A DNA stretch of 64,000 nucleotides from contig CM046863.1 in assembly GCA_025617745.1 (NCBI GenBank), positions 124,001 through 188,000 on the forward strand, given 5' to 3'. Shown piece after piece: positions 1-12,337 of this stretch. Source of the stretch: Heliocidaris erythrogramma (Eukaryota > Echinodermata > Echinoidea > Camarodonta > Echinometridae). The position numbers and the translations under genes are program-made. Under the pieces are notes generated by a model that searched no databases, had not been told where the DNA came from, and saw only the letters and a list, made by a program, of their open reading frames with translations. Within the stretch, counting starts at the first letter, position 1, and every line of letters starts with the position of its first letter.

Positions 1-520
1 CCTCGTATCCTCTTCCTTCAGTTTCCAAACCTTCCTCTTCTCGATCACTTCCTTTCTAACCACTTTCTTCACTTTCTTCTTATCCATATCCACAACCACC
101 AACCTATGTTGAAGGCCGGCAGGGATGGTCTTCACATCTTTCACATACTTTCTATTTCCCTTACCCACCAATGCAAAGTCAATCGCTGTTTCATTTCCCC
201 CTGCGCTATACGTCACCTTCCTCTTCTCCCCTTTTCTGAACCACGTGTTTACCACACATAATTCCTTTTCATCACAAAACTCTAACAACATCCTTTCTTC
301 CACATTTAAACCTTCTCACACAGCTCCTCCTTCACCAATATTCCCACCCCTCCTGTACCATCACTATTCCCAGACCACCACATTTTATACCTCCTTCCTT
401 TTACACCCAGAAACCTTGCACCTTGCCCTCTCCACCTCACTTCCTGCACACAACACACATCCACCCTCCTTGTCCTCAATTCCTCACACACCTCCGTATT
501 CCTACCTATTGATATATTAT
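1..520 (-). pseudogene. RTE-like non-LTR retrotransposon endonuclease remnant
   Basis: Read on the minus strand, 491 to 306 encodes the front of an apurinic-type endonuclease with the motifs VCCVQEVRWRGQGAR and GTGGVGILVKEELCEKV. From about 300 to 1 a second open stretch resumes with LLEFCDEKELCVVNTWF, then TYSAGGNETAIDFALV, then QHRLVVVDM, the usual end of an RTE-like endonuclease. The middle of the domain, including the expected GDFN region, is missing between the two parts, so this is an internally deleted copy. It runs off the left edge of the window, where the reverse transcriptase would lie. A plus-strand reading frame across 125-724 is only its shadow. The family assignment rests on motif recall, not on a search. 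Confidence 0.75.
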
Positions 521-555
521 ATATTTTTTATATTCATGTATTTAAAAAAAATAAA

Positions 556-1218
556 TGTGACCCGCCGCCTCAAAACCTACAATAAGTCGCACGGACCACA
601 ACGTAGCAAACAGCCCAAAATAGTAAATTTGCTTGGATCAGTCGATTTTCTTTTTTTGATAGAAATGGGTAGTTTCATTATCATTCTATCATGTCTCAAG
701 TTTGTGAGTCGTAATTCGACCTAGAAATATGTTTTTGAGGCATTTTAAAATGACTCCTTTTTTTTCACCTGTCGAGCTAATCGATGTTTGGAAAGCTTTT
801 GTAATACTTTCATTCAATGCCATATTACTACTTTACCTCTAAAGGTATTAAATTGATTTTTGGAGTGAGTAATGAATAGGTCCTCCTGGAGCAGCTTGCC
901 AAAATTCAGCCTAATCTAATAATCCCTTCATACGGGTTGATATGGCCATTTGAATACCCAGTTTTACTTCGGCGCACACAGAGAGGGAAGGTTTAGCACT
1001 CTTTTGTTCCGAACTTAAAAGGCCATTTTCTCTGAATAGGAGTTATTGATTGCTGGTTACATACTGATTCTAAATGTAATATTTAAAGGTGTTATCATGG
1101 AGTAAACTAGGCAAGTGATATACCATTGAAAAGCTGGGAATCTCTACTTTCAGAAAATGTATAAAACAAAAAAAATAATTTTGGCGACTTATTGTAGGTT
1201 TTGAGGCGTCGGGTCACA
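556..1218. mobile_element. Non-autonomous DNA element with ~34-bp terminal inverted repeats, copy 1
   Basis: The element starts TGTGACCCGCCGCCTCAAAA and ends with the inverted match, whose last bases are GGCGTCGGGTCACA. The inverted match runs about 34 bp, through the AATAAGTCG side, with one mismatch. The interior is AT-rich and has no coding frame. A second full copy lies at 31644-32307 and a 5'-truncated copy at 2529-3103. The AT-rich flanks hide any target duplication here. The superfamily is not identified. Confidence 0.85.
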
Positions 1219-1415
1219 AATTGTTGTACGTGTGTGTGGGGAGGGCTGGGGGGGGGGGGGTATTGCCACATTTAATTGTACAAAGTATAGGCCTACCTCT
1301 CCAAGCTTGAGCAGGTCAGTATATTTGCTCTTTTCTCATGTGTATCTCAATATCCATTGTAAGAATTATGCTGTGTAAAAAAAAGGATAAATAAATAAAT
1401 TTATAAGTAAATGAA

Positions 1416-2527
1416 AGTAAACGAAGAAGCTTGACTGGGGAGGAATTTTTAATTTGTAAACAAATCTTTAGGCATTTTACTCCCAGTGTTAAAGATCGTA
1501 TGCTCGATCTGTAATGAAAAACACAAGTCAGAAAAAATTGGAACCAGCGGGATTCGAACCTGTCATCTACTGCTTGCCGGGCAGCGACTTAACCACCAGG
1601 CTATTCTGGTTCACGGCCAAGTCACGATGAAACTAGAATCAAATACCCAAGATCATCTTCTTTCTGACTCATTAATATTCATTTTTAACGGTCCGCCGTA
1701 GATAATGGTTAGTAAACGAAGAAGCTTGACTGGGGAGGAATTTTTAATTTGTAAACAAATCTTTAGGCATTTTACTCCCAGTGTTAAAGATCGTATGCTC
1801 GATCTGTAATGAAAAACACAAGTCAGAAAAAATTGGAACCAGCGGGATTCGAACCTGTCATCTACTGCTTGCCGGGCAGCGACTTAACCACCAGGCTATT
1901 CTGGTTCACGGCCAAGTCACGATGAAACTAGAATCAAATACCCAAGATCCTCTTCTTTCTGACTCATTAATATTCATTTTTAACGGTCCGCCGTAGACAA
2001 TGGTTAGTAAACGAAGAAGCTTGACTGGGGAGGAATTTTTAATTTGTAAACAAATCTTTAGGCATTTTACTCCCAGTGTTAAAGATCGTATGCTCGATCT
2101 GTAATGAAAAACACAAGTCAGAAAAAATTGGAACCAACGGGATTCGAACCTGTCATCTACTGCTTGCCGGGCAGCGACTTAACCACCAGGCTATTCTGGT
2201 TCACGGCCAAGTCACGATGAAACTAGAATCAAATGCCCAAGATCCTCTTCTTTCTGACTCATTAATATTCATTTTTAACGGTCCGCCGTAGACAATGGTT
2301 AGTAAACGAAGAAGCTTGACTGGGGAGGAATTTTTAATTTGTAAACAAATATTAAGGCATTTTACTCCCAGTGTTAAAGATCGTATGCTCGATCTGTAAT
2401 GAAAAACACAAGTCAGAAAAAATTGGAACCAGCGGGATTCGAACCTGTCATCTACTGCTTGCCGGGCAGCGACTTAACCACCATGCTATTCTGGTTCACG
2501 GCCAAGTCACGATGAAACTAGAATCAA
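1416..2527. repeat. 295-bp satellite array A carrying tRNA-like units
   Basis: Units start at 1416, 1711 and 2006, exactly 295 bp apart, with a partial fourth from 2301. Every unit begins AGTAAACGAAGAAGCTTGAC and contains a minus-strand tRNA-like sequence. Units differ by only a few substitutions. The 71-residue frame repeated in each unit is not a plausible gene, because it runs antisense through the tRNA-like core. Confidence 0.9.
1540..1613 (-). repeat. tRNA-like core, representative of nine copies
   Basis: On the minus strand the 74 nt fold with a near-complete acceptor stem (TGAACCA against TGGTTCC), a T-arm with a perfect B box GGTTCGAATCC, an A-box-like TAGCCTGGTGG, and an anticodon-type stem GCTGC/GCAGT around loop CCGGCAA. 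The usual T33 is C and two T-stem pairs are mismatched, so it looks like a tRNA-derived SINE head and not a working tRNA. Further copies: 1835-1908, 2130-2203, 2425-2498, 3429-3502, 3724-3797, 4019-4092 (all minus), 4377-4450 and 60300-60373 (plus). Confidence 0.75.
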
Positions 2528-3304
2528 TATTTTCTTTTTTTTGATAGAAATGGGTAGTTTCATTATCATTCTATCATGTCTCAAGTTTGTGAGTCGTAAT
2601 TCGACCTAGAAATATGTTTTTGAGGCATTTTAAAATGACTCCTTTTTTTTCACCTGTCGAGCTAATCGATGTTTGGAAAGCTTTTGTAATACTTTCATTC
2701 AATGCCATATTACTACTTTACCTCTAAAGGTATTAAATTGATTTTTGGAGTGAGTAATGAATAGGTCCTCCTGGAGCAGCTTGCCAAAATTCAGCCTAAT
2801 CTAATAATCCCTTCATACGGGTTGATATGGCCATTTGAATACCCAGTTTTACTTCGGCGCACACAGAGAGGGAAGGTTTAGCACTCTTTTGTTCCGAACT
2901 TAAAAGGCCATTTTCTCTGAATAGGAGTTATTGATTGCTGGTTACATACTGATTCTAAATGTAATATTTAAAGGTGTTATCATGGAGTAAACTAGGCAAG
3001 TGATATACCATTGCAAAGCTGGGAATCTCTACTTTCAGAAAATGTATAAAACAAAAAAAATAATTTTGGCGACTTATTGTAGGTTTTGAGGCGTCGGGTC
3101 ACAAATTGTTGTACGTGTGTGTGGGGAGGGCTGGGGGGGGGGGGGGGGGTATTGCCACATTTAATTGTACAAAGTATAGGCCTACCTCTCCAAGCTTGAG
3201 CAGGTCAGTATATTTGCTCTTTTCTCATGTGTATCTCAATATCCATTGTAAGAATTATGCTGTGTAAAAAAAAGGATAAATAAATAAATTTATAAGTAAA
3301 TGAA

Positions 3305-4260
3305 AGTAAACGAAGAAGCTTGACTGGGGAGGAATTTTTAATTTGTAAACAAATCTTTAGGCATTTTACTCCCAGTGTTAAAGATCGTATGCTCGATCTG
3401 TAATGAAAAACACAAGTCAGAAAAAATTGGAACCAGCGGGATTCGAACCTGTCATCTACTGCTTGCCGGGCAGCGACTTAACCACCAGGCTATTCTGGTT
3501 CACGGCCAAGTCACGATGAAACTAGAATCAAATACCCAAGATCCTCTTCTTTCTGACTCATTAATATTCATTTTTAACGGTCCGCCGTAGACAATGGTTA
3601 GTAAACGAAGAAGCTTGACTGGGGAGGAATTTTTAATTTGTAAACAAATCTTTAGGCATTTTACTCCCAGTGTTAAAGATCGTATGCTCGATCTGTAATG
3701 AAAAACACAAGTCAGAAAAAATTGGAACCAACGGGATTCGAACCTGTCATCTACTGCTTGCCGGGCAGCGACTTAACCACCAGGCTATTCTGGTTCACGG
3801 CCAAGTCACGATGAAACTAGAATCAAATGCCCAAGATCCTCTTCTTTCTGACTCATTAATATTCATTTTTAACGGTCCGCCGTAGACAATGGTTAGTAAA
3901 CGAAGAAGCTTGACTGGGGAGGAATTTTTAATTTGTAAACAAATCTTTAGGCATTTTACTCCCAGTGTTAAAGATCGTATGCTCGATCTGTAATGAAAAA
4001 CACAAGTCAGAAAAAATTGGAACCAGCGGGATTCGAACCTGTCATCTACTGCTTGCCGGGCAGCGACTTAACCACCAGGCTATTCTGGTTCACGGCCAAG
4101 TCACGATGAAACTAGAATCAAATACCCAAGATCCTCTTCTTTCTGACTCATTAATATTCATTTTTAACGGTCCGCCGTAGACAATGGTTAGTAAACGAAG
4201 AAGCTTGACTGGGGAGGAATTTTTAATTTGTAAACAAATCTTTAGGCATTTTACTCCCAG
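3305..4260. repeat. 295-bp satellite array B carrying tRNA-like units
   Basis: Units start at 3305, 3600 and 3895 with a partial unit from 4190 to 4260. The order of single-base variants (the second unit has ACGGGATTCG and AATGCCC) matches array A shifted by one unit, so the blocks are duplicates and not independent expansions. Confidence 0.9.
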
Positions 4261-4540
4261 TCAAGCTTCTTCGTTTACTAACCATTGTCTACGGCGGACC
4301 GTTAAAAATGAATATTAATGAGTCAGAAAGAAGAGGATCTTGGGTATTTGATTCTAGTTCCATCGTGACTTGGCCGTGAACCAGAATAGCCTGGTGGTTA
4401 AGTCGCTGCCCGGCAAGCAGTAGATGACAGGTTCGAATCCCGCTGGTTCCAATTTTTTCTGACTTGTGTTTTTCATTACAGATCGAGCATACGATCTTTA
4501 ACACTGGGAGTAAAATGCCTAAAGTTTTGTTTACAAATTA
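4261..4540 (-). repeat. Inverted 295-bp unit facing array B
   Basis: At 4261 the sequence turns round. The text after ACTCCCAG is TCAAGCTTCTTCGTTTACTA, the reverse complement of the unit start, and a whole unit then follows in opposite orientation to about 4530. The last direct unit and this inverted unit form a head-to-head palindrome with almost no spacer. The tRNA-like core reads on the plus strand here (4377-4450). Confidence 0.85.
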
Positions 4541-4858
4541 TGAATGAAAGTAATTTAGAGGTTAACAAGATATCTTTTGCAAAAAAACTTGTACTCCTTT
4601 AATTCTTATTTTTTTGTATCTCCTCAAACATGTAGATACATGTAGAAATGTACATCTAATTAAGATCATAGATTAAAGCTAAAAAGAGACCGTTTTCATA
4701 GAATGTATTGTGAATAAATGTGGAATCTTCTCCTTCTCCATGCTTACACACAATGTTAGTAATGGTTTCAAATATTGTTTACATACTTTAAGGACAAGCT
4801 ATCAAAATATTAATGGCAACTAGTGAGGGTATCTGATTTTAACGAACACATTTAAGGA
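4541..4858. other. Gene-free AT-rich spacer
   Basis: I see no coding frame, RNA gene or repeat that I can name. The stretch joins the tRNA-like array to the minisatellite block. Confidence 0.5.
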
Positions 4859-6480
4859 CCCCTGGAAGCCCTAATTGCTTTTATAGTTAATTTCCTTGTT
4901 TTCTGTTAAATTAATTTGCATTACGTAGTAAGCATATAATACTCATGAAAGACAATGGTTGGATTAGTCATGGTCGGGAATCCAACGTCTAACTAACGTT
5001 GGGCCAACCATTTGTCTTTGTGTGTGCGCGCGACGTCGGGTAATGGTTAGCTTTGCAACGTTGGATCAACGTTGACAATGGTGGGATTAGTCATGGTCGG
5101 GAAGCCAACGTCTAACCAACGTTGGGCCAACCATTTGTCTTTGTGTGTGCGCGCGACGTCGGGTAATGGTTAGCTTTGCAACGTTGGATCAACGTTGACA
5201 ATGGTGGGATTAGTCATGGTCGGGAAGCCAACGGCTAACCAGCATTTGCATTTATGTGTGCGCGCGACGTCCTGTAATGCGAGTACACAATATTAATGCA
5301 CACGACACGTGCGACTGGTGGCCATTAAAACAACAACAACAACGAAGCGTGCGTGCTGTATATCCATGATGTAATTTATGTGCGTGTACGTACGACGTCG
5401 ACCGCGTATAACATGCGCATGCCGCTAATTTCCAACCCCTGGAAGCCCTAATTGCTTTTATAGTTAATTTCCTTGTTTTCTGTTAAATTAATTTGCATTA
5501 CGTAGTAAGCATATAATACTCATGAAAGACAATGGTTGGATTAGTCATGGTCGGGAATCCAACGTCTAACTAACGTTGGGCAAACCATTTGCTTTTGCGT
5601 GTGCGCGTGACGTCGGGTAATGGTTAGCTTTGCAACGTTGGATCAACGTTGACAATGGTGGGATTAGTCATGGTCGGGAAGCCAACGTGTGTGCGCGCGA
5701 CATCGGGTAATGGTTAGCTTTGCAACGTTGGATCGACATTGACAATGGTGGGATTAGTCATGGTCGGGAAGCCAATGTCTAACCAACGTTGGGCAAACCA
5801 TTTGCTTTTGCGTGTTTGCGCGACGTCGGGTAATGGTTAGCTTTGCAACGTCGGATCAACGTTGACAATGGTGGAATTATTTATGGTCGGGAATCCAACA
5901 TCTAACCAACGTTGGGCAAACCATTTGCTTTTGCGCGTGCGCGCGATGTTGGGTAATGGTTAGCTTTGGAACTTTGGATCAACGTTGGCAATGGTACGTG
6001 GGATTAGTCGCTGTTGGGAAGCCAACGTCTAACCAACGTTGGGCCAACCATTTGCCTTCGTGTGTGCGCTCGACATCGTTTAATGGTATGCTGAGCAACG
6101 TTGGATCAACGTTGACAATGGTGGGATTGTTCGCAGTCGGGAAGCCAACGTCTAACCAGCGTTTGACCAATTATTTGCCTTTGTGTGTGAGCGCGACGTT
6201 TGTTAATGGTTAGCTACGCAATGTTGGATCAACGTTGTCAATGGTGGGATTGGTCGCAGTCGGGAAGCCAACGGCTAACCAACATTTGCATTTATGTGTG
6301 CGCGCGACGTCCTGTAATGCGAGTACACAATATTAATGCACACGACACGTGCGACTGGTGGCCATTAAAACAACAACAACAACGAAGCGTGCGTGCTGTA
6401 TATCCATGATGTAATTTATGTGCGTGTACGTACGACGTCGACCGCGTATAACATGCGCATGCCGCTAATTTCCAATTGCA
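4859..6480. repeat. Duplicated ~120-bp minisatellite block rich in CCAACGTTGG
   Basis: A unit of about 120 bp contains GACAATGGTGGGATTAGTC, then CCAACGTTGGGC, then GTGTGCGCGCGACGTC, then TTGCAACGTTGGATCAACG. It repeats three times in 4951-5250 and about six times in 5525-6280. The whole block is itself duplicated: the left flank CCCTGGAAGCCCTAATTGC occurs at about 4859 and 5437, and the right flank starting near GCATTTATGTGTGCGCGCG occurs at about 5246 and 6286 and runs about 190 bp in both. Confidence 0.85.
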
Positions 6481-6969
6481 ATTCGCGCCCGCAATTTGCA
6501 AGCATGCTTTCGGTCTTTCCTCGAGCAGCCATCATAGTGCATGCGCCTAGTGGGTAAGTCATCCTGATACTCATGTCCTATTTTTATGGTTTAATTTTCT
6601 GTATTTTATCAATGACTCTATGAACTTCTGAGTGTTTTTTGCCACTAACATTCGTAGAGGGATCGTATCATCTGTAGCCCTTCCTTGGTTAGTCCTGAAA
6701 TGTGTCGTTTATTGACTATAAATTCACGCATGTTGACCCACTCGGTCATGCTCGTGCTCTCGTAGCATGCTGGCCTGGCTGTCTGCCCTGCAGGCATGGG
6801 GCTACCATGCGACCTACCCATGCAGCCATTGGACAGTGCCGTGGCGCATGGCCTGTCCTGCTCTTAGTCTTACAGTCTTCGTAACAAGTTGATTTGTTTG
6901 AAAGAAGAAAAATAAGAGAAACAGAACTGTGAAATATATTTATTACATAAATCATTATTAATTATTTGT

Positions 6970-7125
6970 TTGTATCCACCTGTAGCTAGGGCATGTTTTT
7001 TTGCAAGCGTATCCACTGTATCCACCTCTAGCGAGGGTAATTTTAGGTGTGCGTATCCACCGTATCCACCTCTATCTAGGCTATGTTTTAGGCGTGCGTA
7101 TCCACCGTATCCACCTCTAGCGAAG
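6970..7125. repeat. Short tandem repeat, ~46-bp unit
   Basis: Between three and four imperfect units each hold CGTATCCACCTCTAGC and a GCGTATCCAC end. No coding meaning is seen. Confidence 0.75.
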
Positions 7126-7957
7126 TCCGCATGAGGGATTCGCCAACGCGCGTGACCCTAGAACTACTTTCTTGAACCGATAGATTGTGAAGACTTTTTT
7201 TTTAAATCATTGATGACATTGGATCCTAAAGGTAAGCCACTATGACTATGTGGGGCTATGTCAATTTGGCGACGGTCACGACCTCTAAGTTGAAGAGGTA
7301 AAAACACCAATATAATCAGCAAAATTTTGAGAAAATAATTTTTTCATTTTGGGATGATACAGTATCTGATTTCATGTCAGATCTTCAAAAGGATTTTTAT
7401 CATCTCGATCAAGTGAAATTTTCAGGCCTTTTTTGCTCCTTTCTTGCACAGTTCTGTGCTAGATATCACACACTGGCTAGCCTATGGGAGGCAATTCCTC
7501 GCGGTACACAGGTATTGATTTTGTGTGTTGGAGCAAGTGGGAGAGTTGTCCATAGCATACATGTACATCACAGTCACCATACCGATTCGGTCAATTTGAA
7601 ACTCCCATATGTATAGTGAATAAATACTTTAAATAGCTAAATCTAATTCTTTCTTGACAATTATACAAAAATATAACATCTCAGCGTTAATAAATATGAT
7701 CTGCAAAGTAATCACGACCAAATGGCTGACAGTTTCCCTGGATATGTGATATAGATTATTCAGTGTTAAATTTCTCATGCAGATTGTTCTTTTTTCTTAA
7801 TTGAGCATACTGCTTCGCACACAATTTGTTGAGGAAAAATTCGGATCTATGGTCCTTGCAATTTTCATTGCATGAAGTGTTATTTATGTGAGTGTGTGTT
7901 TATTTCTACATGAAAACATACATGGTTATACTAAATTATATACATTTTCATCCACAG

Positions 7958-8117
7958 GCACAGTTCCTGGGCACTTTGGGCGGGCCAAGCCACCAAGAGT
8001 CTGTCCATAGAATTTGCAGACAGGTATTTACCAACCAGTTTGCAGCACTGCTGAACTGGAGAGGGAGGGGAAACAATACAGGGTTAAGTTCCCTCATGCT
8101 GGTCAAAGTTATCTGCC
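7958..8117 (+). CDS. DUF4806-like domain, internal exon
   Basis: The exon opens after the acceptor TCCACAG and closes at a strong donor, GTGAGT at 8118. It starts in phase 0 and ends in phase 1. It encodes FLGTLGGPSHQESVHRICRQ followed by VFTNQFAALLNWRGRGNN and LMLVKVIC. The pattern of GG, VxRIxxxxxTNxxAAxxxWxGRG and LxxVI is that of the DUF4806 domain, which has no known biochemical role and is numerous in many invertebrates. The next exon at 10235 completes the split codon and the rest of the domain. Upstream exons are not certain; a 60-bp phase-0 candidate lies at 7452-7511 but has no recognised domain. Assignment is by motif memory. Confidence 0.6.
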
Positions 8118-10234
8118 GTGAGTCCTATTTATTTGTCATGTAACAGAATGAAATTCTTTAAATATAGTGCTATTATGTTTAATTAGTCTATTTCTTCACC
8201 ATGAGCTGACATTTTGTGGGAATTGGACTGTTCATACCAAAACCTAATGTCGTAGTTCGAAGTAGGTCACAACCACTGTTGTCTGTTCTCATCTTTTATT
8301 ATAGATAATAAAAAAAACCCTGCAAGATATAATCAAAACAGTAATAAGTGTACAATCAAATAATGACATATGTCAATAGATAATTGATCTTCTTAGTTAA
8401 TAAACTAATGATAAAGAGTTAAAGACACTGAATGTAGCAGATTTACTATGACAGAGTGTCTATATCCTTTGGCAAATATCGCAAGATTAGAAATGTATTA
8501 AAAGTTACACTTGTTGCATTAAATTCTTCAAGATATGAATGCTCAGTATTCCTCGTAGCTAGCCGTCTAACCACCCTTATCCTCGTATGTTTGTACCAAC
8601 AACCAAACCTCAAGAATGGCAGACAAAGAGACCATCGTCATTATCCTCTTAAAAATGACATACAAATCCCCTAAAATTGTACAGTCTAACTACACCCCTC
8701 GTTGTCCATGAAACAGAACATCTCAAAATAATTCAATAGGATAGCATCCATAAGTCAAATCATTATTTTGCACAAAAACTATAAAGTTTCTGAAATATTC
8801 TCTGTATTAATCTCAACCGATTTCAATTTAAATCGATAAATCGATGCCGTACAATCATAATAATTGACACACAACCATACATACAATGAGGTTTCTAAAT
8901 AGGGCGTCGCCCAATCAAATATATCATTACTGCTTACCCAGGATATCAACACCCACTCGTCACAGGGACCAATGCACTGCCTGAACGCAGTCAATTCCAA
9001 TACTGGAATTACTGTTAAACAAAGAACAGATTTACAATCACTTAGTTGTCATACATATTAATTTTACTTTAAGTTTGAATTCCATCACAAAAATTTGTCC
9101 TATATCAAAATAGATAAGACTTCTATCAATATCAACTTGAAACTTGAGAGTTCATCAATTAAAGAAACTGTAAATAAAGACAACTCATCATCCCAAATAT
9201 CTATTCATATTTTGGAATTACTATAAAAGAAATGACTTACAATCATTTATATTCAATGCCTCACACCAAGGTAAGAGAGCCATAATGAATTAATCAAATT
9301 GCCCTCAATTCTTCAACCATAATCTTGAGATACATATACCACACACCTTTCCAGGTCTAACATGTTTGTGTACATGTCCCACACAAAGAAATCTGTGTTA
9401 CTCATATAAAAATCAATGTCATGAATCGTTATCCCGTCACAATATTATTCCATCTTAAACGCTCTAATTTGACTGACATTTATTTTCAATACTGATACAC
9501 AAATAATATTTCAAATTGTATGTACATACCAAACTCGTGAAGAATTGAAGTATCAAGAACCAACTTCGGCCTTCGCACAACAAATTACTATGTTCATGCA
9601 AGCATGAGAGAAGGAATGAATCTCCGATGCCCTGGCCGATTTAACGAGTACTCTATATCACATCACTGGTTTGACCGTATCACTTAAAAATTAATGCGCC
9701 TGCATCATTAAGACCTTCAATCCTTCACTTCCCTCAAACTTTCTAATATTACCTAATTACAATGTACCTCTGAACTAATTTACGTAAATTCCGACCCTCA
9801 ATCTCTTAACTGGGCAGAACTATTTTACCTTATGAAGGAATATTACAGTGATTAGCCTTCATCAATAAAAACGGGGCAAACGCCCAGTTACAATTAACGT
9901 AAAAAGGAATTCAAAGAACCTCAACGATGATTGGTTTTCTTTCAGAAACTTATGGCGCGATTCAAGGAATCCAATTTCAAACAATCTTGAACCCAAATAA
10001 CAGAGCTTACATGTATAGAAAACAATCATTCCATAGCAAATTCCTCACATACATGTATCTTCTTGACTAATGAGAAGCATGCCAAACACGACTTTAATAC
10101 CTTTATAAAAAGCACTAACAAAAACTCAACTTTCCACAATAATATGTCTAATTTAATTTAATTTAAAATTAAATGGAGTTTAATTTCTGGTATGAAGTAT
10201 TTATTAATAAAGCATTTCTCATTAAATATTTCAG
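8118..10234 (+). other. Putative intron of the DUF4806-like gene
   Basis: This AT-rich stretch lies between the donor GTGAGT and the acceptor ATTTCAG before 10235. No retroelement protein or tandem repeat is evident. A weak inverted pair (AACTGGGC near 9808 and GCCCAGTT near 9890) is the only structure noted. Confidence 0.5.
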
Positions 10235-10359
10235 AGGCTACACGGAAATGCTGGCGGGAGGCAACGGACTTGGCCACAGAAGGCTTCATGAAGAACTGGC
10301 TCAAGTACGTCAAAGATCGTGCCGGGGGCAGGGAGAAGAGGGCCCAGAAAGATACATAA
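10235..10359 (+). CDS. DUF4806-like domain, terminal exon
   Basis: The exon follows the acceptor ATTTCAG and begins by completing the codon left open at 8117. It encodes QATRKCWREATDLATEG, then FMKNWLKYVKDRAGGREKR, then a short basic tail and the stop TAA at 10357-10359. The WL...DR.GGR.KR ending is typical of the DUF4806 C-terminus. A polyadenylation signal AATAAA lies at 10664, and another at 11122. An alternative last exon near 10929-11000, following a CAG acceptor and encoding a Pro/Ser/Asp-rich tail, is possible, but no good donor leads to it. The codon-phase match with the previous exon is the strongest support that both are real. Confidence 0.6.
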
Positions 10360-12337
10360 TCATCCAACATTTTCCATTTAATAGATGGCATAAACAACTA
10401 GATAATAGTATATCTGTACATTTGACTGCATGTTTTGACATCTATTTTACTGCATCTGTACAAAATTATGTAGCATAATGTGATTCCCAGAATTTTTGCT
10501 ATTTTTTACCCTTTTCACGTTGGCAAGTGATATCCTAATGGCATTGAACATATTACAGTAGACCGAGCGTTTTACGAAATTGCATTTAGATACACCATTG
10601 AAAATATTCCGTTCTTTCAGGTGATTCTTTCCCGGTTTCACAGTTCTTTACTCTGCGTTTTAGAATAAATGTGTATTGATATCTTTGGAACCTATGGGGA
10701 AAAGCCACAGTTAAGGAATTATTTGTTCAACTGAAGATCATGTGATACAGCTTTACAAGACATATTTTTCACACCTGTGTTACACTATTGATGTGATTTC
10801 AGATATATTTCACCTCTAAAAAATATAACTGCATGCCCTTAAATTTCTGGTTTATTATACAGTACTGCATATTCCACATCAAAACAGTCATACGTTTCCA
10901 TCTTTTCCAATGTTTTTCACCAGTTCCTGCAAACCAACCACCAACCAACCCGGAGGATGGATCTACCGACAGTGATGGCTCCCCCTCCTAATCTCGACCA
11001 TCGATCATCTAACACTTTTATTCCTTTTTGTGTTTGTTTATATCTTGGCCAGAATTAATGACCATTTTGCGAACGTGATCAACTGACCCTCTGTATGTTT
11101 TTTTTTGTGCACATGCCAATGAATAAAGCTAGTACATGTATCTACTGTGATATACATTTATTCCATTTTTTTCTAGAATTCCTAAACTACAATATTGAAT
11201 ACTAGTACATGTATTGTGAATAGTCCAATATTTCCATTTGCATATTAGATATAAAACTACTCTCATTAATTCCCAGTTAAGACATTGATATATTGTTAAA
11301 GTATAGATTGGATAATTGAATTATAAGGTTAACTGATTCATTTATGAAGTAACGCTTATCTGGGTACTGGTAAAGATTTTTTTTATGCCTCCGCCCACCG
11401 AAGGTGGCCCGAATTCACAAAGGAGCTTTAACCCTAAAAGGGCAGAGGGGGGCAGGGGGTGTATTCCACCCCCAAACGCGCAAAGCAGTCGCCGCGGCGA
11501 TTCCTGACTTTCTTCTTTTGAATCTGACGCATCTTTTGAGACCAAATTCGCGACGTCCGGGCACGTGCTTCCGAAGTTCCGCAACATTTCAAACTTGCAC
11601 GTCAGACTAAAATTTGCTCAAAAACGTAATGTATAATTTCAATACAAATTGTGTTTTCAGCCAAAATTTATAAATGTACCATCATTTTTACTTTTATTGA
11701 ATAAGATTAATTAATGGAGTCAAAAGGGGCATGAGCTTTCGATCCTAGCAGAATCTTCGTCAGAGGCAAAAAGACAAACATAAAGACCAAGACAAGCATA
11801 TATATAGACTACAGGCACAAAACAGATTACATGTAACAGAAACTGTAAGGGAGGAGCTGTGGACACAAGATTAATTAATGTTATGCTATTTATGATCACA
11901 AAAGTGTCCCCGACAAATTTCATCGAAAAAACAATGCAAACAAAAGGTAAAAAAACAAAGAAATACATAAGAAATTTGACATACAATAAAATACATAAGA
12001 AATCAATTTTGATACCGATTTTTTTTTCAAGTACATTTGCTGCGAATACTACAAAGAGTGTCTAGACAAAAAATTAGCACTTTTAGAGCTTTTTTGGAGC
12101 AAAATTCTGATTTCACGCATAAATTAGCATAATTGATTAATGTGAAATTATTTCGGAGCAATTAACTATACAGTTTTGAAGATTAGGTTGTGGGCGACGT
12201 GTGTTTTTTTAGGGTTAAACCATGATTTAGGTTTAAACCTCCATAAGCGTACTAAAATAAGCGTAAATAGCGCACATTGTCCATGCGCGCGCTCAAACGC
12301 ACGCGAAAATAATGGCCCGAACAACGCTAAATGCTGG

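Larger units (their letters stand above)
645..4260. repeat. Tandem segmental duplication (645-2526 and 2529-4260)
   Basis: Positions 645-2526 and 2529-4260 are near-identical in order and sequence. Each holds the 3' part of the 663-bp inverted-repeat element, a G run (around 1250 and 3130), a short spacer ending in an ATAAATAAAT-rich stretch, and three full plus one partial 295-bp tRNA-like units. The offset is 1884 bp on the left and 1889 bp on the right, the difference falling in the G run. The close match suggests a recent duplication or an assembly duplication. Confidence 0.85.

Noticed and set aside
125-724. 199-residue plus-strand frame
   Set aside because: Antisense of the RTE-like endonuclease and then repeat sequence.
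1540-4450. True tRNA genes
   Set aside because: The T33 position is C, T-stem and acceptor mismatches exist, and the units are satellite-like; a scan with a tRNA covariance model would decide.
1486-4504. Seven or more 71-residue frames with the same protein
   Set aside because: They are one repeated unit read antisense through a tRNA-like core, with no sign of selection for protein.
10929-11000. Alternative last exon of the DUF4806 gene (Pro/Ser/Asp-rich tail)
   Set aside because: Acceptor and polyadenylation signal are present, but no convincing donor in the preceding exon leads to it.
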